Shown here piece by piece: positions 10,107 through 18,488 of a DNA stretch of 64,000 bases. Each line of letters begins with the position of its first letter. Within the stretch, counting starts at the first letter, position 1. The notes under the pieces were generated by a model that saw only the letters and a list, made by a program, of their open reading frames with translations, did not search any database and was not told where the DNA came from. The DNA comes from Ectothiorhodospira mobilis (GTDB taxonomy: Bacteria > Pseudomonadota > Gammaproteobacteria > Ectothiorhodospirales > Ectothiorhodospiraceae), in NCBI RefSeq assembly GCF_016584115.1, contig NZ_NRSK01000001.1, forward strand, positions 62,001 through 126,000. The letters are read 5' to 3'. The position numbers were made by a program, and so were the translations under genes.

Positions 10107-11017
10107 CAGAAATACCCCTCTTGCTTCTTTTTCTCCATGGAGGCGGCGCTGTCGTGGTCGATGACGCGGCCCTGGCGCTCCGAGGTGCGGGTGAGCAGCA
10201 TCTCCTGGATGATGCCGGGCAGGGTGTCCGCCCCGGATTCGATGGCCCCGGTGAGGGGATAGCAGCCCAGGGTGCGAAAGCGCACCTTCTTCATCTCGGG
10301 TTCCTCCCCCGGTTCCAGGGGCATGCGATCGTCGTCCACCATGATCAGGGCGTTGTCCCGCCGCACCACCGGCCGCTCGGCGGCGAAGTACAGGGGGACG
10401 ATGGGGATGTCCTTGAGATAGATGTACTGCCAGATGTCCAGTTCCGTCCAGTTGGAGAGGGGGAAGACGCGGATGGACTCCCCCTTGTGCTTGCGGGCGT
10501 TGTAGAGCTTCCACAACTCCGGGCGCTGATTCTTGGGGTCCCAGCGGTGCTGGGCGGTGCGGAAGGAGAAGATGCGCTCCTTCGCCCGGGACTTCTCTTC
10601 GTCCCGGCGGGCCCCGCCGAAGGCGGCATCGAAGCCGTGGGCGCTCAGGGCCTGCTTCAGGGATTCCGTCTTCATGATGTCGGTGTGCAGGGCCGAGCCG
10701 TGGGTGAAGGGGTTGATGTCCCGCTCCACCCCCTCGGGGTTGATGTGCACGATCAGGTCCAGCCCCAGCTCCCGGGCCATGCGGTCGCGGAAGGCGTACA
10801 TCTCCCGGAACTTCCAGCGGGTGTCCACGTGCAGCAGGGGAAACGGGGGAGGTGCCGGGTGGAAGGCCTTCATGGCCAGGTGCAGCATCACCGAGCTGTC
10901 CTTGCCGATGGAGTAGAGCATCACCGGGTTCTCGGTCTCCGCCGCCACTTCCCGCATGATGTGGATGCTCTCCGCCTCCAGGCGCTGGAGGTGGGTGAGG
11001 TAGTCGCCGTCGCGCAT
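10106..11017 (-). CDS. cysD: Sulfate adenylyltransferase subunit 2 (CysD)
   Basis: PP-loop ATP pyrophosphatase subunit that adenylates sulfate together with CysN. The pyrophosphatase loop is in [11 protein letters not shown]; further landmarks are [32 protein letters not shown] and the C-terminal [12 protein letters not shown]. The start is placed at ATG 11017 ([16 protein letters not shown]), giving 303 residues as in the family; the frame is open for 36 more codons upstream without conservation. No strong ribosome site is seen. First gene of cysD-cysNC-permease, transcribed away from nifE. Confidence 0.95.
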   Translation of the reverse strand: MRDGDYLTHLQRLEAESIHIMREVAAETENPVMLYSIGKDSSVMLHLAMKAFHPAPPPFPLLHVDTRWKFREMYAFRDRMARELGLDLIVHINPEGVERDINPFTHGSALHTDIMKTESLKQALSAHGFDAAFGGARRDEEKSRAKERIFSFRTAQHRWDPKNQRPELWKLYNARKHKGESIRVFPLSNWTELDIWQYIYLKDIPIVPLYFAAERPVVRRDNALIMVDDDRMPLEPGEEPEMKKVRFRTLGCYPLTGAIESGADTLPGIIQEMLLTRTSERQGRVIDHDSAASMEKKKQEGYF

Positions 11018-11139
11018 GTCGCGTGCCTGTGTTTTCGGGTGCCGGATGGTGATGGCGGGAAATGATGGAGGAAAACCGGTCGGCTTGCCAGCATCGCCCG
11101 TTGCCCTGAAGGGGTGGTTTCCCACAGACCCGTTGCCAT

Positions 11140-11155
11140 TGTCGCCTTTGCGACA
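11140..11155 (+). promoter_or_regulatory. NifA upstream activator sequence for nifE
   Basis: Exact match to the NifA binding motif TGT-N10-ACA: TGT at 11140-11142 and ACA at 11153-11155. The inner bases are also nearly symmetric (TGTCGC...GCGACA). It lies about 78 bp upstream of the predicted nifE transcription start, within the usual range for enhancer binding. Confidence 0.8.
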
Positions 11156-11198
11156 CCCCGCATCCCCCTGGGGGCGCCGCGCCGCGCCGGATCCACCC

Positions 11199-11214
11199 TG
11201 GCCCGCAAGTTGCT
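11199..11214 (+). promoter_or_regulatory. Sigma-54 (-24/-12) promoter of the nifE operon
   Basis: TGGCCC-N5-TTGCT, with GG (11200-11201) and GC (11212-11213) spaced exactly as required for RpoN holoenzyme. The predicted transcription start is near 11225, 29 bases before the nifE ATG. Combined with the NifA site just upstream, this indicates N2-fixation control of nifENX-DUF269-fdxB. Confidence 0.85.
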
Positions 11215-11253
11215 AATCCTCCCCTCAAGAAACACGCGGCAAGGGGAACGGAC

Positions 11254-12666
11254 ATGAAGGCGGGCGAGATTAAGGCGCTGATGGACGAACCGGCCTGCGG
11301 GCACAACACCGCCGCCAAGTCCGGCTGCGCGCGGCCGAAGCCGGGGGCTGCCGCCGGGGGCTGCGCCTTCGACGGGGCCCAGATCGCCCTGCTGCCCGTG
11401 GCGGACGTGGCCCATGTGGTCCACGGTCCCATCGCTTGCGCGGGTAACTCCTGGGACAACCGCGGCACCCGCTCCTCCGGGCCGGATCTGTTCCGGCGGG
11501 GCCTGACCACGGACCTGACGGAGCAGGACGTGATCATGGGTCGCTCGGAGAAGCGCCTGCTGCACGCCATCCGCCAGGCCATCGAAACCTTCGATCCCCC
11601 GGCGGTGTTCGTCTACAACACCTGTGTGCCGGCCCTGGTGGGGGACGACGTGGGGGCGGTGTGCCGTGCGGCACAGGACCGTTTCGGCGTGCCCGTGGTG
11701 TGCGTGGACGCGGCCGGGTTCTACGGCTCCAAGAATCTGGGCAACCGCATCGCCGGGGAGGCCATGGTGGAGCAGGTGGTGGGCACCGGCGAGCCGCCGC
11801 CCCCGCGGCAGGCGGGACACGGGGGGCGGGTCCACGACATCAACCTCATCGGCGAGTACAACATCGCCGGGGAGTTCTGGCATGTACTGCCCCTGCTGGA
11901 CGAGCTGGGGCTGCGGGTGCTGTGCACCCTCTCGGGGGATGCCCGCTTCCATCAGGTGCGCACCATGCACCGGGCCCGGGCGAGCATGGTGGTGTGTTCC
12001 AAGGCCATGCTCAACGTGGCCCGCAAGCTGGAGGAACGCTACGGCGTCCCCTGGTTCGAGGGGAGCTTCTATGGCATCACCGACATGTCCGCGGCCCTGC
12101 GGGGTTTTGCCCGCCTGCTGCGGGATCCGGATCTGACCCAGCGCACCGAGGCCCTGATCCGGCGCGAGGAGGACCGCATCCGTGCGCTCCTGGCCCCCTG
12201 GCGGCAGCGCCTGGCGGGACGGCGGGTGCTGCTCTACACCGGTGGGGTGAAATCCTGGTCCGTGGTCTCGGCCCTGCAGGACCTGGGCATGGAGGTGGTG
12301 GCCACCGGCACGCGCAAGTCCACCGAGGCGGACAAGGCCCGCATCCGCGACCTCATGGGGGAGGACGCCCGCATGATCGAGGAGGGCAATCCCCGGGCCC
12401 TGCTGGAGGTCTTCGAGCAGACCCGGGCGGACGTGCTCATCGCCGGCGGGCGCAATCTCTACACGGCCCTCAAGGCCCGCATCCCCTTTCTGGATATCAA
12501 CCAGGAACGGGAGCACGCCTATGCAGGGTATGAAGGGATGCTGGAACTGGCCCGGCAGCTGGCCCTCACCCTGGAGAGCCCCATCTGGCCCTGGGTGCGG
12601 GGCGAGGCCCCCTGGGATGAGCAGGGATGGCCCCACACCGCCCCGTCCGCGGCGGAGGTGCGCTGA
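11254..12666 (+). CDS. nifE: Nitrogenase iron-molybdenum cofactor biosynthesis protein NifE
   Basis: Forms the NifEN scaffold on which the NifB product is matured into FeMo-cofactor. The 470-residue protein resembles NifD but lacks the catalytic context. Conserved features include Cys37, Cys62 in [26 protein letters not shown], and the C-terminal [18 protein letters not shown]. Start ATG 11254 follows AAGGGGAACGGAC. It is the first gene behind a sigma-54/NifA promoter and ends one base before the nifN start codon. Confidence 0.97.
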   Translation: MKAGEIKALMDEPACGHNTAAKSGCARPKPGAAAGGCAFDGAQIALLPVADVAHVVHGPIACAGNSWDNRGTRSSGPDLFRRGLTTDLTEQDVIMGRSEKRLLHAIRQAIETFDPPAVFVYNTCVPALVGDDVGAVCRAAQDRFGVPVVCVDAAGFYGSKNLGNRIAGEAMVEQVVGTGEPPPPRQAGHGGRVHDINLIGEYNIAGEFWHVLPLLDELGLRVLCTLSGDARFHQVRTMHRARASMVVCSKAMLNVARKLEERYGVPWFEGSFYGITDMSAALRGFARLLRDPDLTQRTEALIRREEDRIRALLAPWRQRLAGRRVLLYTGGVKSWSVVSALQDLGMEVVATGTRKSTEADKARIRDLMGEDARMIEEGNPRALLEVFEQTRADVLIAGGRNLYTALKARIPFLDINQEREHAYAGYEGMLELARQLALTLESPIWPWVRGEAPWDEQGWPHTAPSAAEVR

Positions 12667-12667
12667 C

Positions 12668-14074
12668 ATGGCCCAGGTCACCCAGCGTGCCCGCCCCCTG
12701 TCCGTGGGTCCCCTCAAGGCCAGCCCGCCCCTGGGGGCGGCCCTGGCCCTGCTGGGGATGGACCGGTCCATCCCCCTGCTGCACGGGGCCCAGGGATGCA
12801 CGGCCTTCGCCAAGGTCTTCCTGGTGCAGCATTTCCGTGAACCCATCCCCCTGCAGACCACGGCCATGGACCAGGTGAGCGCCGTCATGGGGGGTGATGA
12901 TCACCTGCAGGAGGCCCTGGTGACCCTCTGCGGGAAGAACCGGCCGGCCCTCATCGGCGTGCTCACCACCGCCCTGAGCGAGACGGAGGGGGCGGATGTG
13001 CAGCGGGTGATCCGGCGCTTCCGGGCGGATCACCCCGAATTCGAGGACGTGGCCGTGGTGCCGGTGTCCACCCCCGATTTCAGCGGCGACGCCGAGACCG
13101 GTTTCGCCCGGGCGGTGACGGCCCTCATCGACACCCTGGTGCCCGCAACCGACTGTGCCGGCGCAAGCCCCCGTCAGGTGAATGTGCTGGCGGGGCAGCA
13201 CCTCACCCCGGGGGATGTGGAGGCCCTGCGGGACCTGATCGCGGCCTTCGGCCTGGACCCGGTGATCCTGCCGGATCTTTCCGGCTCCCTGGACGGTCAC
13301 CTGGCGCCGGCCCGCCTCAGCGCCACCTCCACCGGGGGCACCCCTGTGGAAGACCTGTGCCGCATGGGGGAGGCGGCCCTGACCCTGGTGGCCGGGGCCG
13401 CCCTGGCCCCGGCGGCGGACCGGCTGCAGGCGCTCACCGGTGTGCCGGACCTGCGTCTGGACACCCTCATGGGCCTGGCGGCGGTGGACGAGCTCCTGGT
13501 GGCCCTGTCCCGGCTGAGCGGCCGTCCGGTCCCGCCCCGGCTGCGGCGTGAGCGCACCCGGCTGCAGGACGCCATGCTGGACAGCCATTTCATGCTGGGG
13601 GCGCAACGCGTGGCCGTGGCCGGGGAGCCGGACCGGGTCTATGCCCTGGCCCGTCTGGTGTACGAGATGGGGGGGGAGGTGGTGGCCGCCGTGGCCACCC
13701 GCAATGCCCCCATCCTGGAACGGGTCCCCGCCGCACAGGTGCGGGTGGGGGATCTGGAGGATCTCGAGCAACTGGCGCGTCAGGGGAGGGCCGGCTGCCT
13801 GATCACCAACGCCCATGGTGTGGAGACCGCCCGTCGCCTGGGGATCCCCCTGCTGCGGGCGGGCTATCCCCAGCACGACCGCCTGGGGGGTTTCCAGCGC
13901 ACCTGGATCGGCTACGCCGGCACCCGCCAGACCCTGTTCGACCTAGCCAACCTGCAACTGGAATCGGCGGGGCACCATGGCGTGGCGCCCTACCATCCCC
14001 TTCATGACCATCCCCCTGTGGAGGCACCGGAACATGGCCCTGCAACGCCGCCTGCGACTGGTTGCCCCGCATGA
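12668..14074 (+). CDS. nifN: Nitrogenase iron-molybdenum cofactor biosynthesis protein NifN
   Basis: Second subunit of the NifEN cofactor scaffold, homologous to NifK. The 468-residue protein begins MAQVTQRARPLSVGPLKASPPLGAAL-like and contains LHGAQGCTAFAKVF, VSTPDFSGDAETGFA and the C-terminal AGYPQHDRLGGFQRTWIGY. The ATG at 12668 starts one base after the nifE stop, which fixes the start; the frame is open further back only as an accident inside nifE. Its 3' end overlaps nifX by 41 bases, extending a proline-rich tail of low conservation. Confidence 0.96.
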   Translation: MAQVTQRARPLSVGPLKASPPLGAALALLGMDRSIPLLHGAQGCTAFAKVFLVQHFREPIPLQTTAMDQVSAVMGGDDHLQEALVTLCGKNRPALIGVLTTALSETEGADVQRVIRRFRADHPEFEDVAVVPVSTPDFSGDAETGFARAVTALIDTLVPATDCAGASPRQVNVLAGQHLTPGDVEALRDLIAAFGLDPVILPDLSGSLDGHLAPARLSATSTGGTPVEDLCRMGEAALTLVAGAALAPAADRLQALTGVPDLRLDTLMGLAAVDELLVALSRLSGRPVPPRLRRERTRLQDAMLDSHFMLGAQRVAVAGEPDRVYALARLVYEMGGEVVAAVATRNAPILERVPAAQVRVGDLEDLEQLARQGRAGCLITNAHGVETARRLGIPLLRAGYPQHDRLGGFQRTWIGYAGTRQTLFDLANLQLESAGHHGVAPYHPLHDHPPVEAPEHGPATPPATGCPA

Positions 14075-14525
14075 TGGGGCCCCAGAAGGGGCCGACCTGC
14101 GCCTGGCCTTTGCCAGCGGCGACCTGGAACGGGTGGATCGCCATTTCGGTGACACCCCGGCCCTGGTGATCCATCGGCTGGATCCGGACGGTCCCCGGCG
14201 GGTGGCGGTGGCCCAGTTCACCCCCATGCCCCGGCGGGGGGAGACCGAGGCAGACCGGCTGACCCCCCGCATCCGGGCCCTGGAGGGCTGTGCCGCCGTG
14301 TACTGCGAGGCCGCCGGGGTCAGTGCGGTGCGCCAGCTCCTGGCGGTGGGCGTGCAACCGGTGAAGGTGCCCCCGGGCACCCCCATCCGGGATCTGTTGC
14401 AGGAGTTGCAGGCCTGTCTGGAGGCCGGCCGCCCCCCCGCCTGGATGCGCCGGGCTGCCCTGCGCCGCAAGGACGGCGCGGCGGGTTTCGAGGCCCTGGC
14501 AGACCTCCCCTGGGATGGGGGATGA
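14034..14525 (+). CDS. nifX: Nitrogen fixation protein NifX
   Basis: Small FeMo-cofactor/NifB-cofactor carrier of the NifX/NifY/VnfY family. The 163-residue product contains LRLAFASGDLERVDRHFGD, the CAAVYCEAAGVSAVRQLL stretch and GVQPVKVPPGTPI, as expected for the dinitrogenase-binding fold. Start ATG 14034 (MALQRRLRLV) has a GGAGG box 9 bases upstream and gives the normal NifX length; an in-frame ATG at 13977 would deepen the overlap with nifN. The overlap with nifN implies coupled translation. Confidence 0.93.
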   Translation: MALQRRLRLVAPHDGAPEGADLRLAFASGDLERVDRHFGDTPALVIHRLDPDGPRRVAVAQFTPMPRRGETEADRLTPRIRALEGCAAVYCEAAGVSAVRQLLAVGVQPVKVPPGTPIRDLLQELQACLEAGRPPAWMRRAALRRKDGAAGFEALADLPWDGG

Positions 14526-14600
14526 GGCCCGCTGCCTCCCCGTATCCCAGGGCAGGATGAAGACCAGCACACACAAGAGCACAGCGAGGAAGAGAGACCC

Positions 14601-15065
14601 ATGCCCAGCGAGACCCTGGAAAAAGACCCGATCCTGGAGACCGATTTCGTGCAGGAGGTGATCCGCCAGTTGCGCGCCCTGGACACCTTCGGCGCACGGG
14701 AAGGGGTGTCCGAACACCAGCTCCTGGAGCGCCTCCTGCTCACCCGGGAACGGTTGCGGGAGATCCCCATGGTAGGGACGCCGGATGCCGAGGCCCTGAC
14801 CCGTCTGCAGGTCTTCTACAACGCCCTGGCGGCGCTGATCGAGCGGGAGTGCGGTCGCATGGCCTCCCCCATGATCCACGTCAACGCCGAGGGTTTCGGA
14901 CGGGTGATCGTGTCCGTGGGCAAGCTGCTGGTGCTGGACCGGACCCTGAGGGATGTCCATCGCTTTGGCTTCGAGGACCTGTCGCGCATGAAGACGGAGG
15001 CGGACAAGCAGCTTTCCGTGGCCCTGAACATCCTGGGCGATCACCCCAGGGCCGCCGGTATCTGA
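14601..15065 (+). CDS. NifX-associated nitrogen fixation protein (DUF269)
   Basis: Conserved small protein found next to nifX in most diazotrophic proteobacteria; its biochemical role is not settled. The 154-residue protein is largely helical and shows the family stretches FVQEVIRQLRALDTFG, LTRLQVFYNALAALIER and GRVIVSVGKLLVLDRTLRDVHRFGF. Start ATG 14601 is preceded by GAGGAAGAGAG. It lies 75 bases after nifX and 67 bases before fdxB in the same operon. Confidence 0.92.
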   Translation: MPSETLEKDPILETDFVQEVIRQLRALDTFGAREGVSEHQLLERLLLTRERLREIPMVGTPDAEALTRLQVFYNALAALIERECGRMASPMIHVNAEGFGRVIVSVGKLLVLDRTLRDVHRFGFEDLSRMKTEADKQLSVALNILGDHPRAAGI

Positions 15066-15132
15066 ATCCGGGGCACGCGCCCCAGGACAGGTCCGGGGCG
15101 TTGTGCGCCCTCACTCAAGAGGAGGCATCACT

Positions 15133-15414
15133 GTGGAACCCATCACCGGCGTGACCCGGGGCGGCACCCCCTGGACCCCCGCCTTCGTCATGGCCCTGAA
15201 CGAGGCCCGATGCATCGGCTGCGGCCGTTGTTACAAGGTCTGCACCCGCAACTGCTTCGAACTGGTGGAGCGCGATGCCGGGGACGAGGATGAGGACGAT
15301 CTGGACGAGGCCGGAATGGTGATGCGCCTCGCCGATCCCATGGACTGCATCGGCTGCGGGGCCTGCGCCCGGGTCTGTCCGAAGAACTGCCATGAGCATG
15401 CCCCGGCCTGCTGA
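15133..15414 (+). CDS. fdxB: Nif-specific 2[4Fe-4S] ferredoxin (ferredoxin III)
   Basis: Small electron carrier associated with nitrogenase maturation or electron supply. Two clusters are coordinated by C27-X2-C30-X2-C33-X3-C37 and C72-X2-C75-X2-C78-X3-C82. An acidic insert (DAGDEDEDDLDEAG, about residues 48-61) separates the two cluster motifs. The start is taken as GTG 15133 because GAGGAGG precedes it by about 8 bases; the frame is open 10 codons further upstream without a ribosome site. Last gene of the nifE operon. Confidence 0.9.
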   Translation: MEPITGVTRGGTPWTPAFVMALNEARCIGCGRCYKVCTRNCFELVERDAGDEDEDDLDEAGMVMRLADPMDCIGCGACARVCPKNCHEHAPAC

Positions 15415-15443
15415 TCTCCCCTGGGCTGGGCTCCGGCCGGGGA

Positions 15444-15459
15444 TGTCGCATATGCCACA
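15444..15459 (+). promoter_or_regulatory. NifA upstream activator sequence for nifV
   Basis: TGT at 15444-15446 and ACA at 15457-15459 separated by exactly ten bases, the NifA motif. It is 86 bp upstream of the sigma-54 promoter of nifV, in the 179-bp gap after fdxB. Confidence 0.75.
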
Positions 15460-15544
15460 GACAGGGCCGGGGTGTGCCACAAGGCCCCTCTGAAGACCCC
15501 TGTCATGTGGGTTCTTTTTTATGAAAATCAAGAAACTGAAATCA

Positions 15545-15560
15545 TGGCACGGAGTTCGCT
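15545..15560 (+). promoter_or_regulatory. Sigma-54 (-24/-12) promoter of the nifV operon
   Basis: TGGCACGGAGTTCGCT: a perfect TGGCAC -24 element and a GC at the -12 element (15558-15559) at the required distance; the -12 box reads TCGCT instead of TTGCT. The predicted transcription start is near 15571, 23 bases before the nifV ATG. The region just upstream is AT-rich (a run of six T at 15515-15520), which could suit IHF bending. Confidence 0.8.
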
Positions 15561-15593
15561 AAGGAGAAGGGCAGACCCCTTGGAGAACAGGCC

Positions 15594-16766
15594 ATGTGCA
15601 GCCATCCGGCCCTTGTGATCGATGACACCACCCTGCGCGACGGCGAGCAGTCCGCCGGGGTGGCCTTCAGCAACGTGGAGCGCGCCGCCATCGCCCGCGG
15701 ACTCGATGGCCTGGGGGTGCCGGAACTGGAGGTGGGCATCCCCGCCATGGGGCCCGAAGAACGGGAATCCATCCGCATGATCGCCGCCCTGGGCCTGCGG
15801 GCGCGGTTGCTGGTGTGGGCCCGCATGCGCGGTGATGACCTGGCCGCCTGCCGCGACCTGGGGGTATGGATGGTGGATCTCTCCATCCCCGTCTCGGATC
15901 AGCAGATCGGCCGCAAACTGGGCCGGGACCGGGCCTGGGTGCTGGCCTGCATCCACCGCCATGTGGCCGAGGCCCGGGCCCTGGGGCTGGAGGTGGGGGT
16001 GGGGGGGGAGGATGCCTCCCGCGCCGACCCGGATTTCCTCTGCCGGGTGCTGGAGACGGCCCAGGCCGCCGGGGCGCGGCGCTTCCGCTTCGCCGACACC
16101 GTGGGGATCCTGGAACCCTTCGGGGTCCTGGAGCGTTTCCGCCGCCTGGCGGCGGCCTCGGACCTGGAGCTGGAGATGCACGCCCATGACGACCTGGGTC
16201 TGGCCACGGCCAACACCCTGGCGGCGGCCCTGGGGGGCGCCACCCATGCCAACACCACGGTCAATGGCATCGGCGAGCGGGCGGGCAACGCGGCCCTGGA
16301 GGAGGTGGTCCTGGGTCTGCTCCAGCTCCATGGCATCGACACTGGGGTGGACCTGAAGGCCTTCCCCGCCCTGTCCCGCCTGGTGGAGACCGCTTCGGGA
16401 CGCCCCGTCCACTGGCAGAAGAGTCTGGTGGGGGAGGGGGTGTTCACCCACGAGGCGGGCATCCATGTGGACGGCCTGATGAAGGACCCGGCCAACTACC
16501 AGGGGGTGGACCCGGCCCTGCTGGGGCGGGAACACCGCCTGGTGCTGGGCAAGCACTCGGGTACGGGGGCCGTCATCCAGGCCTACGCCCATCTGGGGAT
16601 CCCCCTGGACCGGAGCCGTGCCCGGCTGCTGCTGCCCCGGGTACGCCGCCATGCCTGCGCCCACAAGCGCGCCCCCACCCCCTCGGAACTGGTGGCCTGG
16701 TACCGGGCCCTGGAGGGGGATCCCCCCGCCGCCGGCACGGCCGTTCCCGCCCTGGCCTGTTCCTGA
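15594..16766 (+). CDS. nifV: Homocitrate synthase NifV
   Basis: Condenses acetyl-CoA and 2-oxoglutarate to homocitrate, the organic ligand of FeMo-cofactor. The 390-residue TIM-barrel enzyme of the DRE-TIM superfamily has DDTTLRDGEQSAGVAF at residues 9-24, the metal-binding HAHDDLGLATANT, NGIGERAGNAALEE and GEGVFTHEAGIHVDGL. Start ATG 15594 follows GGAGA. First gene of nifV-nifW-nifZ-nifM behind its own sigma-54 promoter. Isopropylmalate synthase is excluded by the shorter length, the absence of a LeuA regulatory domain and the nif context. Confidence 0.95.
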   Translation: MCSHPALVIDDTTLRDGEQSAGVAFSNVERAAIARGLDGLGVPELEVGIPAMGPEERESIRMIAALGLRARLLVWARMRGDDLAACRDLGVWMVDLSIPVSDQQIGRKLGRDRAWVLACIHRHVAEARALGLEVGVGGEDASRADPDFLCRVLETAQAAGARRFRFADTVGILEPFGVLERFRRLAAASDLELEMHAHDDLGLATANTLAAALGGATHANTTVNGIGERAGNAALEEVVLGLLQLHGIDTGVDLKAFPALSRLVETASGRPVHWQKSLVGEGVFTHEAGIHVDGLMKDPANYQGVDPALLGREHRLVLGKHSGTGAVIQAYAHLGIPLDRSRARLLLPRVRRHACAHKRAPTPSELVAWYRALEGDPPAAGTAVPALACS

Positions 16767-16813
16767 GATCGATGCCCCATCCATGACCAGCCATCCACTG
16801 GAGGAGGACCCCC

Positions 16814-17158
16814 ATGCACACCGCCCTGCACGATGAACTCCAGGCCCTGGAGTCCGCCGAGGACTTCCTGGAGCATTTCGCCATTCCCCATGACCCTGAA
16901 GTGGTCCGGGTCCACCGACTGCATATCCTGCAGCGTTTTCACGACTACCTGCAGGCCGGTCCGCCCCCCGATGGGGATCTGCAGGCCCAGCGGGACCATG
17001 GCCGGGCCCTGCTGCTGCGGGCCTATACAGACTTCGTGCATTCCGATGCCCGCACCGAACAGGTGTTCGCCGTCTTCCGGCGATCGCCCCCGGGGGTGAC
17101 CTGCATTCCCCTGGAGCAGGCCTTCCCGGGCCGGGGGCCGGGCCATGTTCGCGCCTGA
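16814..17158 (+). CDS. nifW: Nitrogenase-stabilizing/protective protein NifW
   Basis: Small protein associated with the MoFe protein, implicated in its maturation or protection from oxygen. The 114-residue product carries the family core LESAEDFLEHFAIPHDPEVV followed by HRLHILQRFHDYL and the C-terminal VFRRSPPGVTCIPL. A strong GGAGGAGG precedes the ATG. It follows nifV by 47 bases and ends 7 bases before the nifZ start preferred here. Confidence 0.93.
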   Translation: MHTALHDELQALESAEDFLEHFAIPHDPEVVRVHRLHILQRFHDYLQAGPPPDGDLQAQRDHGRALLLRAYTDFVHSDARTEQVFAVFRRSPPGVTCIPLEQAFPGRGPGHVRA

Positions 17159-17165
17159 GGTGGGG

Positions 17166-17627
17166 ATGGACGAGGCATATGACTACGGCACCCGGGTGCG
17201 GGTGGTCCGCAGCCTGCGCAACGACGGCACCTATCCGGGCCTGGACCGGGGGGATCTGCTGGTGCGCCGGGGGTCGGTGGGAGTGGTTATCGGCCGCGGC
17301 ACCTTCCTCCAGGATCAGGTGATCTACAGCGTGCGCTTTTTGGACGTGGACCGCGTGGTGGGTTGCCGGGACCGGGAGCTGATCCCCGCCGATGCCCCCT
17401 GGGTGCCCAGCCGCTTCGCATCCCGGGATCGGGTACGGCCCCGGGTCCCCCTGGGGATCCGGGGGGCGGTGGTGGTGCCCGCCGGGACCCCCGGGGAGGT
17501 GATGCGGGTGCTGACGGATCGCCCTTCGGGGGTGACCTATCACGTGAATTTCCACGGGCGGATCCTGGAGGTGCCGGAGACGGCCCTGGCCGCCCCGCAA
17601 GCACCGGAAGAAGAGGAGACGGGATGA
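17166..17627 (+). CDS. nifZ: Nitrogen fixation protein NifZ
   Basis: Accessory protein for assembly of the second P-cluster pair of the MoFe protein in known systems. It contains YDYGTRVRVVRSLRNDGTYPG, RRGSVGVVIGRGTFLQDQVIY and a second, SH3-like half (GIRGAVVVPAGTPGEVMRVL). ATG 17166 is preferred because GAGGTGGGG precedes it and the N-terminus then matches the family; ATG 17145, overlapping nifW, is possible. The stop overlaps the nifM ATG. Confidence 0.92.
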   Translation: MDEAYDYGTRVRVVRSLRNDGTYPGLDRGDLLVRRGSVGVVIGRGTFLQDQVIYSVRFLDVDRVVGCRDRELIPADAPWVPSRFASRDRVRPRVPLGIRGAVVVPAGTPGEVMRVLTDRPSGVTYHVNFHGRILEVPETALAAPQAPEEEETG

Positions 17628-18481
17628 TGGCAATGCAAACCCGGGAGCAGGATCCGGATCTGACCTATCTGTGCCTGCGCACGGCCCTGGACTGTTTCCA
17701 GAAACCCTGGGGGGAACTGGACGAAGCCCAGCAGGCGGTGGTGCAGACCCGGGCCCGGCGCGCCCGGGCCATCGGGGCCCGGGTCCTGGCCTCGCCGGAG
17801 GCCCTGGGCGTGCACGTGCCCAGGGAAACCCTGGCCCATGCCCTGGCGGAGATCCGGGGGCGCTATCCCGACGCGGCGGCTTTTGTCCGGGATCTGCAGG
17901 CCCAGGGGTTCGATGAGCCGGCCTTTCGCCGGGCCCTGGAACGGGATCTGCACCTGGAGGCGGTGCTGGAGCGGGTGGCCCACCGTGCCGCCCCGGTGAC
18001 CGAGGTGGAGGTGGAACTCTTCTATCATCTGCACCTGGAGCGGTTCCAGCGCCCCGAGACCCGCAGCGTGCGCCAGATCCTGGTGACCGTGAATCCCGAC
18101 TACCCGGAGAATACCCCCGAGGCCGCGCGCCGGCGCCTGGGGGACATGGCCCGGGCGCTGCGCCGGGGCGAGGCGCGGTTCGAGGAGCTGGCGGCGCGCC
18201 ACTCCGAATGTCCCAGTGCCCTCCACGGCGGACTCCTGGGCAGTGTCCCCCGGGGAACCCTCTTCCCCGAACTGGACCAGGCCCTCTTCGCCATGCAACC
18301 GGGAGGGATCAGTCCGGTCCTGGAGACGGAGGTGGGGCTGCACCTGCTGCGCTGTGACCAGGTGATCCCGGCGGGGACGGTGCCTTTGGAGCAGGTCCGG
18401 GACCGCATCCGCGCGCAACTGGAGAAACGCCGCCGCAAGGCCTGCCAGCGGGCCTGGCTCGAGGCACTGCAGGCGGCCTGA
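17624..18481 (+). CDS. nifM: NifM, peptidyl-prolyl isomerase for nitrogenase iron protein maturation
   Basis: Parvulin-type prolyl isomerase required for active NifH in Klebsiella and Azotobacter. The 285-residue protein has a helical N-terminal part (TYLCLRTALDCFQKPW) and a C-terminal PpiC domain (TRSVRQILVTVNPDYPENT to GISPVLETEVGLHLLRC). The ATG at 17624 overlaps the nifZ stop (ATGA) behind GAGGAG. NifM is largely confined to Gammaproteobacteria and supports that placement of the organism. Another PpiC protein is encoded at 26333-27256 but is a lipoprotein in a different context. Confidence 0.92.
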   Translation: MMAMQTREQDPDLTYLCLRTALDCFQKPWGELDEAQQAVVQTRARRARAIGARVLASPEALGVHVPRETLAHALAEIRGRYPDAAAFVRDLQAQGFDEPAFRRALERDLHLEAVLERVAHRAAPVTEVEVELFYHLHLERFQRPETRSVRQILVTVNPDYPENTPEAARRRLGDMARALRRGEARFEELAARHSECPSALHGGLLGSVPRGTLFPELDQALFAMQPGGISPVLETEVGLHLLRCDQVIPAGTVPLEQVRDRIRAQLEKRRRKACQRAWLEALQAA

Positions 18482-18488
18482 AGGGGGA

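Noticed and set aside
15594-16766. nifV gene as isopropylmalate or citramalate synthase
   Set aside because: The length, the absence of a regulatory domain, the NifA/sigma-54 promoter and the downstream nifWZM genes favour homocitrate synthase.
11254-18481. Complete nif cluster
   Set aside because: nifHDK, nifB, nifU, nifS and nifA are absent, so this is only the cofactor and accessory part of the regulon.
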